Below, piece by piece: positions 57,221 through 64,000 of a DNA stretch of 64,000 nucleotides. The notes beneath the pieces were generated by a model. It was not told where the DNA came from. It did not search any database and worked only from the letters and a program-made list of their open reading frames with translations. A program made the position numbers and the translations under genes. Positions within the stretch are counted from its first letter, which is position 1. Each line of letters begins with the position of its first letter. The stretch is from Antedon mediterranea (Eukaryota; Echinodermata; Crinoidea; Comatulida; Antedonidae), in the NCBI RefSeq assembly GCF_964355755.1, contig NC_092679.1:20014932-20078931 (forward strand), given 5' to 3'.

Positions 57221-58347
57221 ACATTTTCAGACCTGCTAGTGTTAAATAGGAAAACATTTTTTCAAAAGCTGGTGATCTGGTACTTAGCATAATGTAACAA
57301 GTAAACTGAAATTGTATTTTCTCAAGAAAAACTTCATATTTGTACAAGAGGCAAGAGTTATAATTTCTGATTTGTAATTTTAGAACATAATTTGATTTAA
57401 TGTAGTTGTAAAAACCTCAATTTCTATCAAATTCACCCACTTGTTTCTGGTATTTTTACAGGCTCGTCCATTATACTATAGGGAACAGACCACACCCATA
57501 CAGATATTATATCTTTATGAATATACTAACATTCAGGGGACTCCAACCCATGTTCATCTGGCAACAAATGACAGTGTTTGCAAATCACCAATATAACAGC
57601 TCTTTGTGTAATTTCCAGATGTCTACCAGTTTTTTAAAAGTTCTACTCTGACGTGGGCTTTTTGCAATCAGGATTACGCCCACAATCAGGTAATTTCTTG
57701 CATCATTGAAATAATTGTTACAAACATTTTATATAAACTTATAAATTTAGCAAATTGTTTAGGATTCTGTGATAAAATGATTTACAAAAAATCACAAAAT
57801 CAATTATGCGAAAAAAAATATTGAAAAGTAACAAACAAAACGATTGTGTTCTGTATTGGGGTTCGTGCGACAACTTGAACTGCTCGTACGTCATACAATT
57901 TATTTTGATTCACAGGGAACAATGATTTATTAAATAACAGGATATAAAATTGTGTCTAATAAAAGTTTACGATTATCCTTTTTATTTAGAATCATTACTG
58001 TATCTAATAACTGGGTGTTAGAAATTTTACTTACCATACTATGCTTTTATTTTTTTCTAAAGAATATTGGTATTTTAGTAAGTAAGGTATAAGCTTAGAT
58101 GCATTGCTAATTGCTATAATATGAGATAAATACTTAAAATTATTTATAGATGTTGCTATTAAAAGGTGAGGGACTGTCTAAGCAGACTAAATCATAATAA
58201 TAGACAGTAAATTATATATAATGCGGAAAAATTATAAAAACACATAATATATCTAACAAATGTAAATAATATAATATGAAATCGTAAAGAAAAGCATGAA
58301 AAAAGGTAGGATGCCAAAGGACAAACCAATGTTGAAAACCTATGTCA
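57221..58347. other. No gene seen
   Basis: Nothing recognised. Confidence 0.4.
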
Positions 58348-58451
58348 AGTAGAACCCCTCCTTTGGGACATTCTTATTTAGGGGACACCCAAATTAAAAG
58401 GACACTTTTTGGGGTTCTAAAGGGTGTCTCCTTAATAGGGGTTGTAGTATT
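58348..58451. mobile_element. 'GGGACAC' family, shortest complete-looking member with TIRs
   Basis: 104 bp. Left AGTAGAACCCCTCCTTTGGG and right (reverse complement) TACTACAACCCCTATTAAGG pair imperfectly over about 25 bp. It includes GGGGACACCC, AAAAGGACACTTTTTGGGGT and TGTCTCCTTAATAGG. This copy best shows the family's ends, so the family is probably MITE-like. Confidence 0.6.
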
Positions 58452-58605
58452 AGTAGGAAACTCTACTGTAACGCTTGAATTAGAGTCACTAGATTGAGGT
58501 TTTGTACATGAATCTGACAATTAATAATGATCAATGCACTTGTAGCGTGACTATACAGTATAAAGTAGTAGTAATGTTTAAATTGTGACTATAAATTATA
58601 GACTT

Positions 58606-58746
58606 AAGCTCTGTCTTCACTATCAAACTAGTTTGACAAAAAAGTGTGATGTGCCCAAATATGGTAGTGATATGACATCATCATGTCCATATATGGGCAC
58701 ATTACATTTTTTTGTCACATAAAGTTTGATAATGTAGACAGGACTT
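58606..58746 (+). mobile_element. Foldback MITE family 1, copy q
   Basis: AAGCTCTGTCTTCACTATCA to TTTGATAATGTAGACAGGACT, TTA/TTTA flanks, single internal unit. One of the least decayed copies. Confidence 0.9.
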
Positions 58747-60139
58747 TAGACATAGATAATACTTTATTCATCAAAATGTAAATTTACTTTGTCAAGGTAA
58801 GATATTAAAATACATTAAAATACTTTCAAAATGCATTTTTTCTGGTATATTTTTCAAGAAAAAAATGCCATGCCAGGTGAGAGTTCCTTATTTTTCACAT
58901 GACTGCCTTCTTTTACATGAGATGATGATGCGGTTTTAAGTAATTAAAGCAAAATAGCCAAAGGGTTAGGTAAAGTTATTTCAGGAACTATTGATACTAT
59001 TTTACTGATTCTAATTAAAGAAGGAACAAAGCTAATGAAATACTATAACCATCAAAGGTAGACCCATGCAAAGCTAGGCCTAGAATCTCTTTGGATATCA
59101 ATACCAACAGGGGTAAAAAGGAACCAACAGAGCGTGGTCATCGGTAAACAGGTTATACCTAATTTGTAACCCATTAATGATATGCGATACAATGCATTGG
59201 TGTTTATAATCATAAAGGCAAGAAGGATGTATGGTTTATGACAATTATTATACAATTTGTGGGGGGTAATTGCAGGATTCCGTAACTTTTGAAGTATGAA
59301 AAGGTAGGCCGATAAAAAGTGACAAATTTGCTTTTTTGCAAAACAACAAGTTATATGTCATATTGTGCAATTTCAATTGTCAATATAATTTAGTATTGAA
59401 ATAACAGTTCTAGTGTAAACTATATTAAAGGTTCATGAAAGGAACAATTTTTAAGGGCCCATTGATTAAACACCTTGGGCCATTGCCAAAGAACAAGATA
59501 TTTTAAAAATCTACAGGTACTATTAAAGAAATGTAAAGTGATTTTTCTATATAAAAATCGAAATAATAATCGAAATAATGTTAAAAACTGACAAGTGTAT
59601 GTTCATACGTACGGAGTAAGACTGGTTTACATAAGCGGTAAGCTAATCAACAAATAAAAATTAGTCAAGCGTCGCTTGAGTTTACCTCCATGGTGTCTGT
59701 TAAAATGGTGTATGTTGCTGTTGTATATAAGTGAATGGAATTAACAACGAGACTGCCTGATTCACATGCAGAGGCGTAGGCTACACGAGTCTGTACGTGT
59801 GAACATATTCTAAAACTGATTACGGTACTTTATTATGACGGGTGTAGGCTTGTATATTGAGGATAAGTGTCCATTCACAGTACTGAGAGACTGATTTTAT
59901 AGGCTTAAAGTTGAAATTTACAGACTGTATGAAGATTTACTGCATTAATAAAACTATTGATTAAACCATGGAGGAAATAATTTTATTATTTGGTGTGTCT
60001 ATAAATTTTAGTCTAGGCCTCTCAAATGCACTTATAGATTCTATAAGTAATATATTTGCTAGGATATAACCTTCAGAGTCTTGAAATCATCTGGTTTTTA
60101 TTATTAAATGATGACTTCAAAATTTAAACAAATTTGACA
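58747..60139. other. No gene seen
   Basis: Nothing recognised. Confidence 0.4.
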
Positions 60140-60672
60140 GATAATGCAAGGTTAGGGGAAGAAAGGGGGATGGACATTTAGGGGATGGACATTTAGAGGA
60201 AGGAGGGTGAAAAAGTTTGATGGAAAAGATAGAAAGAGAGGATAATAAATTACAACAGAGTAGGGCAAACATCTGATAAATTACTCAACACCCTGACGCA
60301 AAGCTACTCCACAGTAGTTACAAACAATTACAATCCTGAGGATAATGTTTTTAATAATTAATATATAATATTATAAATTATAATAAATTACATAGTAATA
60401 GATGAATAATACATAATGAATAAACAAAATTAAAATTTCAACCTAAGACATGTCAGATACTGATAGTATGCAAGGATGAGAAAGGGATGGGAAAAAGGAA
60501 AAAGTGAAGGAGAATTGGCTTTATAATTTCAAAAAGGGGATGGAAAAAGGAACAAGTACAGTAATGGATAAGGGGATGGGAAAGAAGGAACAGAGGATGG
60601 AAAAGGAAACAAGCAATGGATAAGGGAAAGAAAATAGGGTTGAAAAAAAAGGAAAATGGGGAGGAGAATGGT
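60140..60672 (+). repeat. Purine-rich region with GGGATGG(A)AAA words
   Basis: The plus strand is strongly G/A biased in blocks at 60150-60245, 60475-60560 and 60565-60672, with GGGATGG, AAAAAGGAA and GGAAAATGG recurring. A further block is at 61090-61165. Confidence 0.65.
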
Positions 60673-60718
60673 TGTTTTACAACATTACAAATTTTAAAGT
60701 GGGGTGGAAAAAAAAGAG

Positions 60719-60748
60719 AATAATAATAATAATAATAATAATAATAAC
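60719..60748. repeat. (AAT)n microsatellite
   Basis: About ten uninterrupted AAT units, continuing the A-rich run before it. Confidence 0.95.
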
Positions 60749-61165
60749 TTTATTTAAAAACGGATGCAACATTTGAATCACCATATTGGTGTTTTTCACA
60801 AGGCCGTTACTTACTACAAAACTATTTATACTATTACACAAGTTATAATTTACAGTACAAAAACAAAAACAAAAAAAAGATTTCATGAAAAATATAGAGT
60901 TTCAAGTATATTTTATCTTTGGTCATTTATAATTTTTTTATATTAGGAGCTGTAATTGCATTTGAGTTTATAGCATTTAAACTATTCCATAGCTTTGCGC
61001 CAGAATACTAGAAACTTTTCTTTTTATACTCAGTGTTTGCCTTATGTAAACTTAGAATATCTTTTGATCTAGTATTATATGTTTGTTTGCGTGGGGAAAA
61101 AAGGAAAATGGCAGGGAAAAAAAGAAAATAGGAGGGAAAAACGGGATGGAAAAATATGAAGGGGA

Positions 61166-61813
61166 TGAGTATTGCATTTAAAAGGTAAACACTTTCAAAT
61201 AGTATATAATTTGTTAGTATCTAATGAATTAAAGGACTTCCGTTAAATGATCTGTTTGTTTCAAATCTTGAATCCTTCTTCTATCTTTAGTAATCTTTGG
61301 AGATTTCTGACCCGGTTGTCTTACCGTGAGAGTGACAAATGATCATCCAAGATTTTAACTTAATGTTTTTCACAAAAGGCTTCCGGTGGAGTTAGGTCTC
61401 TGTGAACTTTTGAAAGTATAATGTAGATTAATTTGAACAAAACAATCAGATGGATTCTTTTGAATGGATAGTACAATGACAATTGATGAACAATGAGTAC
61501 ACCATTATCTTGATATGCATTGTTATTCTATGATTGATCCATCAACCAGAAGTACTGTGACATTACAATACACAATGGGTGTATTGTCCGAGTCTGGAAG
61601 TACAACACAATTATTCAAATTGTAAAGGATAATAAAAAATATATTAATATAGTTTTATACAGTATATGATTATTCAAAATATGTTACAGAAAATCTATTG
61701 ATTCGGACTGGAAACTGAAGGCACAAGAACATTTTTATCCCGTGCAACTAAAAGCATCGAAACATTGTAACAAACAAATGTAATCAATTGTCAATTATAA
61801 TATATAATAAATG
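61166..61813. other. No gene seen
   Basis: Nothing recognised. Confidence 0.4.
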
Positions 61814-62618
61814 GATAAAAAAAACACCATTGAATTTGTCTTTCCTTTGGAATGGATGAAAAAAAACCAACATTGAATTTGTCTTTCTTTTGGAATGGAT
61901 GAAAAAAAACCAACATTGAATTTGTCTTTCCTTTGGAATGGATGAAAAAAAAACCAACATTGAATTTGTCTTTCCTTTGGAATGGATGAAAAAAAACCAA
62001 CATTGAATTTGTCTTTCCTTTGGAATGGATGAAAAAAAACACCATTGAATTTGTCTTTCCTTTGGAATGGATGAAAAAAAACCACCATTGAATTTGTCTT
62101 TCCTTTGGAATGGATGAAAAAAAAACCAACATTGAATTTGTCTTTCTTTTGGAATGGATGAAAAAAAACCAACATTGAATTTGTCTTTCCTTTGGAATGG
62201 ATGAAAAAAAAACCAACATTGAATTTGTCTTTCCTTTGGAATGGATGAAAAAAAACCAACATTGAATTTGTCTTTCCTTTGGAATGGATGAAAAAAAACA
62301 CCATTGAATTTGTCTTTCCTTTGGAATGGATGAAAAAAAACCACCATTGAATTTGTCTTTCCTTTGGAATGGATGAAAAAAAATGCCATTGAATTTGTCT
62401 TTCCTTTAGAATGGATGAAAAAAAATGCCATTGAATTTGTCTTTCCTTTGGAATGGATGAAAAAAAACCACCATTGAATTGGTCTTTCCTTTGGAATGGA
62501 TGGAAAAAACACCATTGAATTTGTCTTTCCTTTGGAATGGATGAAAAAAAAACACCATTGAATTTGTCTTTCCTTTGGAATGGATGAAAAAAATGCCATT
62601 GAATTTGTCTTTCCTTTC
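61814..62618 (-). repeat. 43-bp minisatellite, 19 units, higher-order structure
   Basis: Unit TTGAATTTGTCTTTCCTTTG plus GAATGGATG, an A8-9 run and a variable CCAACA, ACACCA, CCACCA or TGCCA tail. Units 2-7 and 8-13 repeat the same variant order (CTTTTGG variant first, three CCAAC, then ACACC, then CCACC), a ~260-bp higher-order repeat. The minus strand has no stop in any frame, so three long frames run through it (up to 289 codons); these are not convincing genes. Confidence 0.95.
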
Positions 62619-64000
62619 AAATGCTTTCGTATCTTTTTAAATGTTTTTTTCATGCTAAAATATACAGAAATTGTGATCCAATTTAAAAAATCAGTATTGC
62701 ATTCATGGTAAAGTGTTATAAAATATTAAAAATAGATAATTAAGTAAATAAATAAATGTCAAATATGTTTACAAATACTGTACATAAATAAATATATACC
62801 AATAATATTGAATAGACCACTCATATTGTGGTGTGTGATATATGCTTCTGCTCATTTTTTCTGATAGGATCTCTGCTTTGCCAATATTTTTATATTGGCT
62901 TTTAAACTTAGAGACATGATAATTAAACCAAAATCATTTCAACCTCCACCTGATGAGAACACCTTTTCTATCAATTAATTTTAAAATGCTTGCAGCGTGA
63001 AAATTAAATATCACAGATACCCCATGCTGATGCTAACATTGATCTTAGGGATTAAGGTCATTACAATTTCCTAATCCAGGTGTTATTTTTAGATAATCCT
63101 ATGAGGAATCAATTTATGATAGGGTGTTAATCTGATTATGAATATCTGTGATTTTTGTAATGCTATTGGGTGTCATTTATACATTTATCAGTAATGTTAG
63201 TTGATGACTCATATTTGTCAGATGTAGGCCTATATTTAATGAATCAACAGGTTTGCTGATCTGCCAAATTGGCATTACAAAAAACAGGAGACTATACTAC
63301 ATTTTATACCATAGCCTACGGTATGTATTCCCTAAAATAAACTCCGCCAATAGAACATCATTTATCACCTTCATTTATTTTACCCCCCGTCACATGCATA
63401 TATACACAATATTGTATTGAAAATAATTCATTAATTGACATGATCTATAAATATATAAAGCATTCTGATACAACAATTGTATTTTATCACTTCTCGTATA
63501 TTAATTGTGTTGTATTTTTTCAAATCTAGGAGGAATTTATTTGATTATACATAATTATCATATACACCCAAAAAATAAATGCCTCCCTCTTATAAACGCC
63601 TCCCTCAAATAAACGTTACCCAAAAAAAAAACCTGAACAATAACGAATAAATACAGTATGACGAACATAAAAGCACAACAATAATATTATGCTAAGTTTT
63701 TAGTTTAGTTTTTTGTTTCCGATTGAAGTAATTCTGTAAAATCAATAGTCAATCTATTGATTTTCTGGGAATTTTATGTTTTTTAATTAAATCAGAGAAA
63801 ATTACAGTTTGTTGGAAGTTGAAATAAAAGGACTATACATTATATTTTGTGCTGTAATGAATATTTTAATCTTTAAAAAATATTATTTAGAAGATTAGTA
63901 ATTTCTAACCAAATCCTGATATTGTAATCAAATTGCATAATATAATGTACAAAATTCTTATGTTGGGAATTGGATACAACTCATAATTTCAAACTACAGA
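62619..64000. other. No gene seen; short AAATAAACGCCTCCCT-type repeat
   Basis: AT-rich to the window end. At 63570-63615 AATAAATGCCTCCCTCTTAT and AAACGCCTCCCTCAAATAAA form about two 18-bp units. Nothing else recognised. Confidence 0.45.

Noticed and set aside
61784-62653. 289-codon minus-strand frame (and two overlapping frames) as a repetitive protein gene
   Set aside because: It is the translation of a minisatellite without stops; all three frames are open, unit length is not a multiple of three, and no promoter or unique domain is present.

Overview
The window reads as a gene-poor stretch of an animal nuclear genome. It is AT-rich, has no operon-like gene packing, and no multi-exon host gene could be recognised. 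Nearly everything that can be named is repetitive: one complete Ty3/gypsy-type LTR retrotransposon, many short non-autonomous DNA transposons (MITE-like), at least one tRNA-derived SINE, hammerhead-ribozyme-like fossils, and many minisatellites and low-copy tandem duplications. The frequent AGGCCTA-type words, the mag-like retrotransposon and the SINE with a LINE-like tail suggest a marine invertebrate, possibly an echinoderm. That placement is inference and weak.

The only long, convincing coding region is on the minus strand at 15994-19866: a 1290-residue gag-pol polyprotein inside a 4646-bp element at 15576-20221. Its two 175-bp LTRs are identical and it is flanked by the 5-bp duplication GTATC. 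It has a primer-binding site matching the 3' end of tRNA-Ser(GCT) and a polypurine tract. Pol looks intact, but the capsid part of Gag seems to lack an internal segment, so the copy is young yet perhaps defective in Gag.

Region by region: 0.3-5.5 kb holds a MITE, a 37-nt hairpin, tandem repeats, the first copies of the dominant 'AGCTCTGTCTACACTATCAA' foldback family, and a repeat with a hammerhead-like core. 7.6-8.6 kb has a tRNA-like head, a TTAA-flanked 634-bp element and a 65-codon open frame. 9.7-14.2 kb has minisatellites and more foldback copies. 15.6-20.2 kb is the retrotransposon. 20.6-31.5 kb has foldback copies (one split by another repeat), a hammerhead-like site, a SINE and tandem duplications. 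32-45 kb is dominated by foldback MITEs and tandem arrays. 46.8-50.1 kb has two transposons sharing the terminal repeat GGGCCTGTTTCTGCTGC but carrying different palindromic subterminal arrays, the first with a nested long-TIR element. 52.3-57.2 kb has the inverted partner of the TTAA element, a 497-bp long-TIR element and others. 60-62.6 kb has purine-rich tracts and a 19-unit minisatellite with higher-order structure.

Nothing here forms a pathway. The relations among parts are those of transposon biology: non-autonomous families moved by transposases encoded elsewhere, nested insertions that order events in time, and local tandem amplification.
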